Of a stretch of 7,035 bases of DNA, positions 1 through 5,986 are shown in pieces. The position numbers were made by a program, and so were the translations under genes. This DNA is from Spirochaetota bacterium (GTDB lineage Bacteria > Spirochaetota > UBA12135 > COTS27). Location: positions 1 through 7,035 of the forward strand of contig JAUXHF010000096.1 of the NCBI GenBank assembly GCA_030621685.1, in the 5' to 3' direction. Each line of letters begins with the position of its first letter. Position 1 is the stretch's first letter. Under the pieces are notes generated by a model. That model made no database searches and was not told where the DNA came from. It worked only from the letters and a program-made list of their open reading frames with translations.

Positions 1-40
1 AAGCAAGCCTTCATTGCCGAAATTTTCAATATGTATTGAA
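1..40. repeat. Partial duplicate of ribD 3' end, copy 1
   Basis: This 40-bp stretch matches bases 169-208 inside ribD with a single mismatch (base 16, g versus a). The two copies are 168 bp (56 codons) apart in the same orientation and the same minus-strand frame. Copy 1 therefore also reads SIHIENFGNEGLL on the minus strand, although it lies after the ribD stop codon. The match stops sharply at base 41. Its other edge is cut off by the window start, so the full repeat may be longer. It looks like a remnant of a tandem duplication of the ribD tail. Confidence 0.85.
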
Positions 41-76
41 AAAACTTCTTGCCACCTTGCAAAGATGCCGCAAGAA
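39..76 (-). terminator. Candidate intrinsic terminator of ribD
   Basis: Read on the minus strand just after the ribD stop, TTCTTGC (76-70) can pair with GCAAGAA (52-46) across a 17-nt loop. A G and then six T (44-39) follow. An alternative, smaller stem CTTGC/GCAAG (74-70 with 60-56) lies inside it. Position and T-run fit a rho-independent terminator, but the 7-bp stem is only moderately GC-rich and the loop is long, so strength is uncertain. Its T-run overlaps the edge of the duplicated 40-mer. Confidence 0.45.
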
Positions 77-81
77 AATCC

Positions 82-1428
82 TTAGCTCTTAGTTTTTTGT
101 TTATCGAAATTTGGAATAACTAACTGGCAAAGCTCTGTCACTTTCGCTAGAGGCGTATAGCCCCGAACAAGCAAGCCTTCATTACCGAAATTTTCAATAT
201 GTATTGAAGAAAGCTGAAGATCTGTGATACTGCTAACTTCTGCTTTGATATCCACATCTTTCTTGCTTTGTTTGCTTTTTTTTTGCAAGGATGCTTGGCT
301 AAAGGGGATAAGCCCCCCATCGCCAGCTTGGCTACGAAAAAACGAGAAAGACATATAGACATCGGCCTTGTGGAACAATCCTGCTTCACGAAACCTAAAC
401 AGCGTTCTGGATCCGCCTTCTACGTAAATTGAATTCCAAGAAAACTTGGCAGAGAGTAAGCAGACAAAATCAAAAAAAGCACTAGCTTGTTTAAGTATTT
501 TAGCAGGGTACTGGAAAATTTCAATACCCTCACTTTCGGCAAGTTTCAAGGCCTGTGTGAAATCTTTTTGGACAAGCCAGAGCAATCGTTTCCGCTCTGA
601 TCCCAATAGCTGATACTTCTGGTCAAGTAGTTTTTGACATTCAGCCTCACTAAAATCTCTATCGAGGAATACGATGGCCTTAGGTTCTTTCAGTGGCTTA
701 GCAGGGTTTTTCAAACTGGGAAAATCGCCCTTCAAGGATTGCTTCCTTTGCTTTTCCGACAATTTTTCTTGGGGTTTTGCTTCGGCTTTCAATCTAGGAT
801 TATCGAGCAAAAAGGTTCTTGCGCCAATCCAAACCACATCGACCAAGGCACGCTGCTTCGCCGCCGCAGACCTTGCTGCCAAAGAGCTAATCCATTTTGA
901 TCTGCCATCTAAGGCTGCCATGCGACCATCTAAAGTCATGGCATATTTCAAGGTAACAAAGGGTTGTTTATAGCGCTGGCGAAAAAAATAATCGATGTTC
1001 AAAAAAAATATACGCAGGCAGTATTCCAGCGGAAAGCTATAGCTAAGCTTTATGCCTTGCTTAGCAAGCAAGGCCACAGAATCACCTTCAGCTTGCAAAC
1101 GTTCATCTGGGTCGTAAAGAGCGGCATGCACATAACGAATGCCGCTTTTTATTATCGCATCTGTGCAAGGAGGCGTTTTCCCATAAAAACTACAGGGGGT
1201 TAAACTAATGTACAGATCGGCCTCTTTCGCCGAATATTTTTGAATTTTCTTAAGCCCTTCTAAGGCTTGAACTTCGGCATGCTTTGTTTCTTGAGTACGG
1301 CCCTCGCTTAGTATTTCTCTATTTTGAACCACTAGAGCCGATACCCCAGGGTTCGGCTTTGCTAGCGGCTTTGCTTGCTCGGCCAGCACTTCCAAACGTT
1401 TTAGGATGTAGCGTTTTATCTCTGCCAT
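82..1428 (-). CDS. ribD: RibD: bifunctional pyrimidine deaminase / 5-amino-6-(5-phosphoribosylamino)uracil reductase
   Basis: A cytosolic riboflavin-pathway enzyme catalysing the second and third steps after GTP cyclohydrolase II: Zn-dependent deamination of the diaminopyrimidine, then NADPH-dependent reduction of the ribosyl group. The deaminase domain (about residues 1-130) shows PNPGV (25-29), HAE (50-52: Zn ligand and catalytic Glu) and PCS...GKTPPC (78-88: the two Zn cysteines). The reductase domain (about 155-425) shows TLKYAMTLDGRMA, GRSKWISS, DNPRL (209-213) and VEGG (336-339). At 448 residues it exceeds the roughly 360-380 usual for the family. The excess is a Lys/Glu/Pro-rich insert (about 214-248), a Lys-rich insert (about 380-396) and a C-terminal tail after 425. 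The loop before HAE (GRTQETK) is shorter than the family's GxHxxxGxx form and lacks its His and second Gly. No clear Shine-Dalgarno precedes the ATG, but it gives a full-length domain. It stands alone, divergent from ackA. Confidence 0.93.
   Translation of the reverse strand: MAEIKRYILKRLEVLAEQAKPLAKPNPGVSALVVQNREILSEGRTQETKHAEVQALEGLKKIQKYSAKEADLYISLTPCSFYGKTPPCTDAIIKSGIRYVHAALYDPDERLQAEGDSVALLAKQGIKLSYSFPLEYCLRIFFLNIDYFFRQRYKQPFVTLKYAMTLDGRMAALDGRSKWISSLAARSAAAKQRALVDVVWIGARTFLLDNPRLKAEAKPQEKLSEKQRKQSLKGDFPSLKNPAKPLKEPKAIVFLDRDFSEAECQKLLDQKYQLLGSERKRLLWLVQKDFTQALKLAESEGIEIFQYPAKILKQASAFFDFVCLLSAKFSWNSIYVEGGSRTLFRFREAGLFHKADVYMSFSFFRSQAGDGGLIPFSQASLQKKSKQSKKDVDIKAEVSSITDLQLSSIHIENFGNEGLLVRGYTPLAKVTELCQLVIPNFDKQKTKS
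169..208. repeat. Partial duplicate of ribD 3' end, copy 2 (inside ribD)
   Basis: This is the intragenic partner of the repeat at bases 1-40, with 39 of 40 bases identical. It encodes the last conserved beta-strand region of the RibD reductase domain (SIHIENFGNEGLL, around residues 408-420), so it is presumably the original copy. Confidence 0.85.
276..284. repeat. Nine-base homopolymer tract in ribD
   Basis: A run of nine T on the plus strand is nine A in the ribD message, in the Lys-rich insert (LQKKSK). Runs of this length are prone to slippage. Here the frame is intact. Confidence 0.8.
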
Positions 1429-1478
1429 GCTTTTGAAATTTATTAGAAATTTAGTTGGGGTTTACGAGAGACTACATA

Positions 1479-1487
1479 ATTATGCCA
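1479..1487 (-). promoter_or_regulatory. Candidate extended -10 promoter for ribD
   Basis: The minus strand reads TGGCATAAT, which matches an extended -10 (TGnTATAAT) at all but one base. It would start transcription about 44 nt before the ribD ATG. No good -35 lies 16-18 bp upstream, so the call rests on the TG extension. In such AT-rich DNA a chance match is possible. Confidence 0.3.
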
Positions 1488-1568
1488 AAAATTCAATAGA
1501 CAGCCCCGCTCTCATGAACGCTCTCTACAACACGAAAATACGGAATATCATTACAAAATTCCAAGAAC

Positions 1569-1597
1569 AAAGCCTATCTAAATAAAGACTAGGCTTT
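1569..1597. repeat. Perfect 8-bp inverted repeat AAAGCCTA / TAGGCTTT
   Basis: AAAGCCTA (1569-1576) and TAGGCTTT (1590-1597) are exact reverse complements around a 13-nt loop, in the ribD-ackA gap. No T-run follows directly on either strand, so a terminator is doubtful. It could be a regulator site or an mRNA hairpin in a long leader. Confidence 0.4.
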
Positions 1598-1735
1598 AGT
1601 ATAGCATGCTCTTTTTAGATGCCTTCCATTATTTTCATGTTTAGAGTAGAGAGCCAAATTAAGACTGGCAAGCTAAAACGAGCTTTGCAGCTTAACGACA
1701 AAGCAGAAACTCTCTCCAAAATTTTTAAGACATAT

Positions 1736-1741
1736 TATAAT
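1736..1741 (+). promoter_or_regulatory. Candidate -10 box (TATAAT) for ackA
   Basis: A perfect TATAAT lies about 100 bp before the likely ackA start. The hexamer 17 bp upstream (TCTCCA, 1713-1718) matches the -35 consensus at only three of six bases. If real, the transcript leader would be about 90 nt and would contain the duplicated 15-mer. Confidence 0.3.
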
Positions 1742-1757
1742 TTTTAATATTCATGTT

Positions 1758-1790
1758 CAAACAGAGCATGCTAAACAAACAGAGCATGCT
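1758..1790. repeat. Two direct copies of CAAACAGAGCATGCT
   Basis: Exact 15-bp copies at 1758-1772 and 1776-1790 (period 18) lie between the candidate -10 and the ackA start. Each ends in the palindrome AGCATGCT, and a truncated CATGCT follows at 1791-1796. They could be tandem operator sites or simple local duplication. Confidence 0.75.
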
Positions 1791-1828
1791 CATGCTAAAG
1801 GATATTAAAAAGTAGAGAATATAATGGT

Positions 1829-1833
1829 GAGGG
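1829..1833 (+). promoter_or_regulatory. Ribosome binding site deciding the ackA start
   Basis: GAGGG sits five bases before the ATG at 1839. The earlier in-frame ATG at 1824 has only TAGAGA-like sequence upstream. This favours 1839 as the translation start. It is the only strong Shine-Dalgarno match among the six genes here. Confidence 0.5.
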
Positions 1834-1838
1834 TAAGT

Positions 1839-3119
1839 ATGGCTTCAGCTTTAAAAAAAACAATTGCCAGCAGTGATGCCCAGAATATACTTATAGTAAA
1901 TACAGGGTCGTCCAGTATCAAAATGGCTGTTTTCGAAAACAGCCATTCTCTGCCGATAAAACTTGAAGTACAAGCTAACTTAAAAGCTAAGCATTGGGAA
2001 ATTACTTGGACGCTCTTTATACGCCCAGCGCTAAAAAATGTAAAAACATCGCCAAAGGCAGATGTATTAAAACCTAAAGGCCTCGTTTCCCACGAGAGTT
2101 TTGAAAATAACGCTGGTTACCTGTCATGCTTCTTGCATCTGTTAGCTAGGCTTAAAAAAGACTTCAAACTAACCTTGCATGCAGCAGGACACCGCGTTGT
2201 GCATGCAGGCAAGCTCTACACTCAGCACACTCGGATAAGCGCTAAAGTTTTAAAAAACCTTCAAAAACTTATACCCTTAGCCCCTTTGCATCAGCCGCAT
2301 AATCTGTCGGCTATCAGCATGCTTTCCAAGCAGTATCCAAGCATGCTACAAGTAGCATGTTTCGATACCGTGTTTCATAAGAACATGCCAGCTCTTGCCA
2401 AAGCTCTAGCTCTTCCCAAAATCTATACCAAACAAGGATTACAACGCTATGGATTTCATGGACTCTCTTATGAGTTTATTTGCCTTCAGCTTAAGAAGTT
2501 GGGTTTACTAAGAAAAAAAATAATCATCGCTCACCTAGGAAATGGCGCTAGCCTCTGTGCTGTGAAAAATGGAATTTCTGTGGAAACCTCTATGGGCTTT
2601 AGCACCTTAGATGGGCTTATGATGGGAACAAGACCGGGGCATTTAGATCCTGGCGTTCTGCTCTATCTGTTAAAAAACGAGAAGCTCAAATACGCTCAAT
2701 TAGAGCAGCTTCTCTATAAGGAATCTGGGTTACTTGGCGTATCGGGAATAAGCTCTGACATGCGCTGCCTTGTAGAGGATAACTCTAAGGCCGCCCAAGA
2801 GGCCATGCAGCTTTTTCTCTATAGGATACGTCAATACATAGGGAATTTTGTTGCCGTACTCGAAGGTCTTGATGTTTTAGTCTTCACAGGAGGTATTGGC
2901 GAGAAAGCCGCATCTCTTCGGGCCTCACTTTGCAAAAACTTAGCATGGATTGGAGTGCGCTTAGATGCCAAGAGAAATAAGGCCCAGGGAGCTAGAGCTA
3001 TTCACTCGGCAAAAAGCTCCGTGAAAGTTTTCGTCATTCCCACAAATGAAGAACGGGTGATGGCTATTCAGGTTAGAAAAGAAAGCCTATTATCGCTAAA
3101 ACTAAAAAGCTCTAAATAA
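1839..3119 (+). CDS. ackA: Acetate kinase
   Basis: A cytosolic kinase of the ASKHA fold that interconverts acetyl phosphate + ADP and acetate + ATP. Motifs numbered from the ATG at 1839: NTGSSSIK (21-28, phosphate binding), GHRVVHAG with Arg119, PLAPLH with His151, FDTVFH with Asp176, YGFHGLS with His207, HLGNGAS with His232, GTRPGHLDPG with Arg265 and Asp270, TGGIGE, and PTNEE (401-405). All expected active-site positions are present, so it should be active. The product is 426 residues (431 from the alternative ATG at 1824) against about 400 usual. HGLSYEF and TRPGHLDPG differ from the HGTSH and TRxGDxDP of E. coli-like enzymes; I recall this variant from alphaproteobacterial and related sequences. 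No phosphotransacetylase or phosphoketolase gene is adjacent, so the acetyl phosphate source is not shown here. Confidence 0.95.
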   Translation: MASALKKTIASSDAQNILIVNTGSSSIKMAVFENSHSLPIKLEVQANLKAKHWEITWTLFIRPALKNVKTSPKADVLKPKGLVSHESFENNAGYLSCFLHLLARLKKDFKLTLHAAGHRVVHAGKLYTQHTRISAKVLKNLQKLIPLAPLHQPHNLSAISMLSKQYPSMLQVACFDTVFHKNMPALAKALALPKIYTKQGLQRYGFHGLSYEFICLQLKKLGLLRKKIIIAHLGNGASLCAVKNGISVETSMGFSTLDGLMMGTRPGHLDPGVLLYLLKNEKLKYAQLEQLLYKESGLLGVSGISSDMRCLVEDNSKAAQEAMQLFLYRIRQYIGNFVAVLEGLDVLVFTGGIGEKAASLRASLCKNLAWIGVRLDAKRNKAQGARAIHSAKSSVKVFVIPTNEERVMAIQVRKESLLSLKLKSSK

Positions 3120-3136
3120 TAAATAATACGCTACAG

Positions 3137-3868
3137 CTATATTCCAAGATAGGCCTTTTTCACAGCTTCATTTTCAGCTAAAAATTCCCCGCTTCCTTCT
3201 AATACGATGCTCCCGTTTTCTATAACATAGGCATAATCGCAGTACTGCAAGGCTAAAGAAGCGTTTTGTTCGACTAGGAGTATAGAGACGCCTTGGCCTT
3301 TAAGTTCATGGATAATTTGAAACACCTCTTTCACGAGAATTGGAGAAAGCCCCATGCTTGGCTCATCTAGCAGCAGCAGCAGCGGCTGGCTCATCAAGGC
3401 TCTAGCAATAGCTAGCATTTGCTGCTGGCCGCCAGAAAGCGAAGCTGCAGAAGCATCAAGTTTTTCGGCTAATGCCGGAAAGTGCTGAAAAACTTTTTGC
3501 ATGTCTTCCTTTCCAGGTTTTTTTTGCAAATAGGCTCCCAGTTGAATGTTGTCCTTAACACAGAGATTCGAAAACAAAGCCCTACCCTCTAAAACATGGG
3601 CCATGCCGCCTTTCACTCGCTCAGCCACAGAATATCCAATTATATTTTTTCCTTGAAAGTAAAGAGTACCGCCATCAGCTTTTTTAAGCCCGCTTAGGCA
3701 GCGAAGAAAGGTACTCTTCCCCGCTCCGTTAGCACCGATAAGCGCCACCATCTTGCCTCGAGAAAGGTTTAATGAAACCTTATGCAAGGCTTTTATTTTA
3801 CCGTAACTTGCCGAAAGATTATCAATCTTTAAAAAGTGGTCTAAGGTTTCATCTGTGTTTTTTTTCAT
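3137..3868 (-). CDS. livF: LivF: branched-chain amino acid ABC transporter ATP-binding protein
   Basis: One of the two cytoplasmic ATPases driving a LivHMGF-type importer. The 243 residues match the family length. Walker A is GANGAGKST (45-53), the ABC signature LSGGQQQ starts at 144, and Walker B LLLLLDEP (163-170) carries catalytic Glu169. The switch position after Walker B reads VEQN (199-202), with Gln where most ABC proteins have His; this is the normal LivF form. The segment HVLEGRALFSNLCVKDNI matches the LivF VPEGR region with Leu for Pro. It is the last gene of the liv cluster, 182 bp after livG, and converges on ackA with a 17-bp gap. No Shine-Dalgarno is visible before the ATG, and a run of eight A follows it directly. 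Substrate could be another amino acid or a small amide. Confidence 0.92.
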   Translation of the reverse strand: MKKNTDETLDHFLKIDNLSASYGKIKALHKVSLNLSRGKMVALIGANGAGKSTFLRCLSGLKKADGGTLYFQGKNIIGYSVAERVKGGMAHVLEGRALFSNLCVKDNIQLGAYLQKKPGKEDMQKVFQHFPALAEKLDASAASLSGGQQQMLAIARALMSQPLLLLLDEPSMGLSPILVKEVFQIIHELKGQGVSILLVEQNASLALQYCDYAYVIENGSIVLEGSGEFLAENEAVKKAYLGI

Positions 3869-3891
3869 GACAAAATTGTTTTACTTTTCAA

Positions 3892-3921
3892 TTTTAGTTT
3901 TAGTTTTAGTTTTAATTTTAG
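3892..3921. repeat. TTTTAG hexamer array, five units
   Basis: Five consecutive hexamers (TTTTAG x3, TTTTAA, TTTTAG), followed by six T, lie 24 bp before the livF start. On the livF-sense strand the array reads CTAAAA repeats, an unstructured A-rich leader that lacks a Shine-Dalgarno. Copy number could vary by slippage. Confidence 0.85.
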
Positions 3922-3957
3922 TTTTTTCTATGCCCTTGCTGAATATTTCTAAACACT

Positions 3958-4049
3958 AAACAAGGCTGCTTAAGCTGATGTGATAAGACAAGGCACTTGA
4001 GCTGATGTGATAAAACAAGGCGCTTGGGCTGGTGTGATAAGGCGAGGTG
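3958..4049. repeat. 27-bp tandem repeat array between livG and livF
   Basis: Three adjacent 27-bp units (3969-3995, 3996-4022, 4023-4049), plus a partial unit at 3958-3968, share the core GCTGATGTGATAA (GCTGGTGTGATAA in the third) followed by an ACAAGGC-like end. The first two complete units differ at only a few positions; the third is most diverged. Unit junctions carry small CAAG-NNN-CTTG inverted repeats. The array begins two bases beyond the livG stop. Because 27 is a multiple of three, one minus-strand frame reads a nonapeptide repeat (LVLSHQLKC-like); I do not regard that as a gene. Confidence 0.85.
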
Positions 4050-4050
4050 G

Positions 4051-4806
4051 TTATTTGCCGAAATAGGCTGCGATAACTTTGTCATTTTGCCGAATATCCT
4101 GCGGAGAGCCTTCGGCAAGTTTTTCTCCAAAATTCATAACAGTAATTTTTTGGGCTAAACGCATAACACATTTCATGTCATGTTCAATGAAGAGTACAGC
4201 CTTTCCCTTCATCGCTAGATTTTCAATGATAGCCATTATGTCATCTGTTTCTTTGTGGTTTAAGCCAGCTACCGGTTCATCTAAGAGCAGCATTTTTGGT
4301 GAAGCTGCTAAAATACGGGCTATCTCCATTTTTTTGAGGACACCATAAGGCACCTCTGTTACCAATTGTTTAGCATAGTCTGCAATACCAAGCTCAGCGA
4401 GCAAGGCTAAGGCTTCTTGCTTAACTCTGGGTTCTTGCTGGGCAATTTTACTTGAAAAAAATAAGGATGCGCTTAGCGAGTTCTCCAAAGAAAGATAAAA
4501 GCCCAAAAGCACATTCTCTAAGATGTTTAGATGCTGACATAACTCTAGATTTTGAAAGGTTCTAACAAGGCCTAGCCTAGCCCGCTGATAAAAGGCTAAG
4601 CTTTCTAGTGACTGGTTATAAAAACGTATGCTTCCTTTGTCGGCGAAGAACAATCCACTTAGGCAGTTAACCAGCGTAGTTTTCCCAGCGCCATTTGGCC
4701 CGATAAGCGCATGAATGCTGCCGGCAGCAACCGTCATCGAAAAATTATGTATCGCTTTAAGCCCCCCAAAGTGTTTAGAGAGATTTTCTACTTTTAATGC
4801 ATCCAT
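4051..4806 (-). CDS. livG: LivG: branched-chain amino acid ABC transporter ATP-binding protein
   Basis: The second ATPase of the Liv importer, a partner of LivF at the inner face of the membrane. The 251 residues are close to the family norm. Walker A is GPNGAGKTT (36-44), the Q-loop Gln is 85 (VRTFQN), Walker B MLLLDEP (172-178) has catalytic Glu177, and the switch is His209 (IEHD). The ABC signature is PYGVLKKMEIAR (153-164), the SY/PYG form typical of LivG rather than LSGGQ. The C-terminal part (VMNFGEKLAEGSPQDI) is also LivG-like. It starts 20 bp after livM, so the two are co-transcribed and perhaps translationally coupled. Only weak purine sequence (TAGAGC) precedes its ATG. Its stop codon abuts the 27-bp tandem array. 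Confidence 0.93.
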   Translation of the reverse strand: MDALKVENLSKHFGGLKAIHNFSMTVAAGSIHALIGPNGAGKTTLVNCLSGLFFADKGSIRFYNQSLESLAFYQRARLGLVRTFQNLELCQHLNILENVLLGFYLSLENSLSASLFFSSKIAQQEPRVKQEALALLAELGIADYAKQLVTEVPYGVLKKMEIARILAASPKMLLLDEPVAGLNHKETDDIMAIIENLAMKGKAVLFIEHDMKCVMRLAQKITVMNFGEKLAEGSPQDIRQNDKVIAAYFGK

Positions 4807-4826
4807 GCTCTATGAAACACTCAGGC

Positions 4827-5858
4827 TTACAAATTTTTGTTACCATGTTTTTTTTTAGCCTTAGCATCAGCGCCGGTATCAGCCTTACTTTTTATTTTAT
4901 TATACAGGCTAAAAAAAAGAATTTCAATAATTGACACCATGCCTCCTGGGGCAAACATCATCACGAGAACAATAATTAAACCCAATAATAAAGATTTATA
5001 TTCATTAAAAAAAAGAAGGAACTGCGGCAGGATAATCACAAAAGCAGCCCCAAGAACGCTTCCATATAAACTCCCAAGCCCGCCAAGCACAGCCATAATA
5101 AGAAATTCTAAAGAACTAAGGAAGCTAGCATCCGATGGAGAAATAAACCCGGCATAAAAAGCATAGAGACTGCCTGAAAAGGCAGCCAGAAAAACCGAGA
5201 ATTGAAAAACAAAAGCCTTCATGGTTTCCGAGTTAATGCCTAAGGAAAAAGAAACGAATTCATTCTCATTGATACTCATCAAAGCACGTCCAAATGAACT
5301 TGCCAGCAAATTGTTAGCCATCCACATGCAAAGAAGCAAGATAGATGTAGCCAAATAATACCAGAAAAACACATTTTTCAAGGGACGCCCCAAGACTGAA
5401 AGCGCTACAACTTTCATGCCGTCTGGCCCGCCGGTAAAATCGCTCTCGTTTCGCAGCACAAGGTAAATGATAATCCCGATGGCTAGCGTAGCTAAGGCAA
5501 GGTAATGTCCGCGAAGTTTTAAAATGGGTCTTGTAATAACGTAGCTAAGCACACATACGAAAAATGTAGAAAGAACGATACAAAGCAGCGGCGGAAGATT
5601 ATAGCGAGTGGCTAATATGGCCGATGTATAGCCCCCCAGTCCCCAAAAGGCTCCGTGGGCTAAACTTATTTGCCCAGCATAGCCCACCAGCACATTTAGC
5701 CCTAGGCAAGCTGTGGCACTCAGCAGCCAAATGGTAGCCAGATCAAAATGAAAGTTATTCTGAAAAACAACAGGCAGTGCAAGCAAAAAAATAGCGAAGA
5801 ATAAAAAATGTCGCTTTATGTTAAAGCGCTGAAGCAAGCCTAGGCGATTTTTATTCAT
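4827..5858 (-). CDS. livM: LivM: branched-chain amino acid ABC transporter permease
   Basis: One of two integral membrane permeases forming the Liv channel. At 343 residues it is strongly hydrophobic, with about nine to ten likely membrane segments. Family landmarks in order: GLNVLVGYAGQISLAHGAF (53-71), LRGHYLALATLA (115-126), TGGPDGM (142-148), the cytoplasmic coupling region GRALMSINENE (190-200), GGLGSLYGSVLGA (259-271) and APGG (303-306). The C-terminal 25 residues form a Lys-rich cytoplasmic tail containing a run of nine A in the message (4848-4856); its role is unknown. The gene follows livH after 128 bp and precedes livG by 20 bp. No Shine-Dalgarno precedes the ATG; upstream is AT-rich. 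Confidence 0.93.
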   Translation of the reverse strand: MNKNRLGLLQRFNIKRHFLFFAIFLLALPVVFQNNFHFDLATIWLLSATACLGLNVLVGYAGQISLAHGAFWGLGGYTSAILATRYNLPPLLCIVLSTFFVCVLSYVITRPILKLRGHYLALATLAIGIIIYLVLRNESDFTGGPDGMKVVALSVLGRPLKNVFFWYYLATSILLLCMWMANNLLASSFGRALMSINENEFVSFSLGINSETMKAFVFQFSVFLAAFSGSLYAFYAGFISPSDASFLSSLEFLIMAVLGGLGSLYGSVLGAAFVIILPQFLLFFNEYKSLLLGLIIVLVMMFAPGGMVSIIEILFFSLYNKIKSKADTGADAKAKKKHGNKNL

Positions 5859-5986
5859 TTAAATAATTCTAAAAACATATGTGCAAGAGTAAAACAAGGC
5901 TTAGGTTTTTTATTTACTTTTCTTCGTGCATGCTCTTTAGCTAAAAATATAAATTTTAAATATACTTGTAAATTAAAGCAGAAGCC
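5859..5986. other. livH-livM intergenic gap
   Basis: A very AT-rich 128-bp gap inside the liv cluster; no gene is seen. It contains one GCATGC palindrome (5928-5933), whose context GCATGCTCTTT also occurs in the ribD-ackA gap at 1604. There is no convincing terminator or -35/-10 pair. An internal promoter for livMGF is possible but not shown. Confidence 0.5.

Larger units (their letters stand above)
1429..1838. other. Divergent intergenic region between ribD and ackA
   Basis: About 400 bp separating the divergent ribD and ackA starts; I see no gene in it on either strand. It holds a candidate minus-strand extended -10 for ribD, a plus-strand TATAAT for ackA, an 8-bp inverted repeat, two 7-bp direct repeats CGCTCTC (1507-1513 and 1519-1525), a 6-bp GCTTTG/CAAAGC inverted repeat (1682-1704), three AGCATGCT palindromes and a 15-bp direct repeat. 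I looked for an FMN riboswitch before ribD and found none of its conserved core. Confidence 0.6.

Noticed and set aside
634..1203. Overlapping plus-strand ORFs of about 80-100 codons opposite ribD
   Set aside because: They are antisense shadows of a confidently assigned ribD, with no family resemblance or ribosome site.
1429..1560. Possible FMN riboswitch upstream of ribD
   Set aside because: The conserved RFN core segments are not present, and the likely leader (about 44 nt) is too short.
1682..1704. GCTTTG/CAAAGC inverted repeat as a terminator
   Set aside because: The stem is only 6 bp, the loop is 11 nt, and no T-run follows.
3958..4049. The 27-bp repeats as a CRISPR array
   Set aside because: The units are directly contiguous with no unique spacers, and no cas genes are present.
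3918..4130. Minus-strand 70-codon ORF with nonapeptide repeats overlapping the livG end
   Set aside because: It shares most of its first part with livG in another frame and continues through the 27-bp array, whose codon-multiple length keeps the frame open. There is no start signal and no recognisable protein.
4079..5157. Plus-strand ORFs of about 90-105 codons opposite livG and livM
   Set aside because: They lie antisense to clear transporter genes and have no recognisable product.
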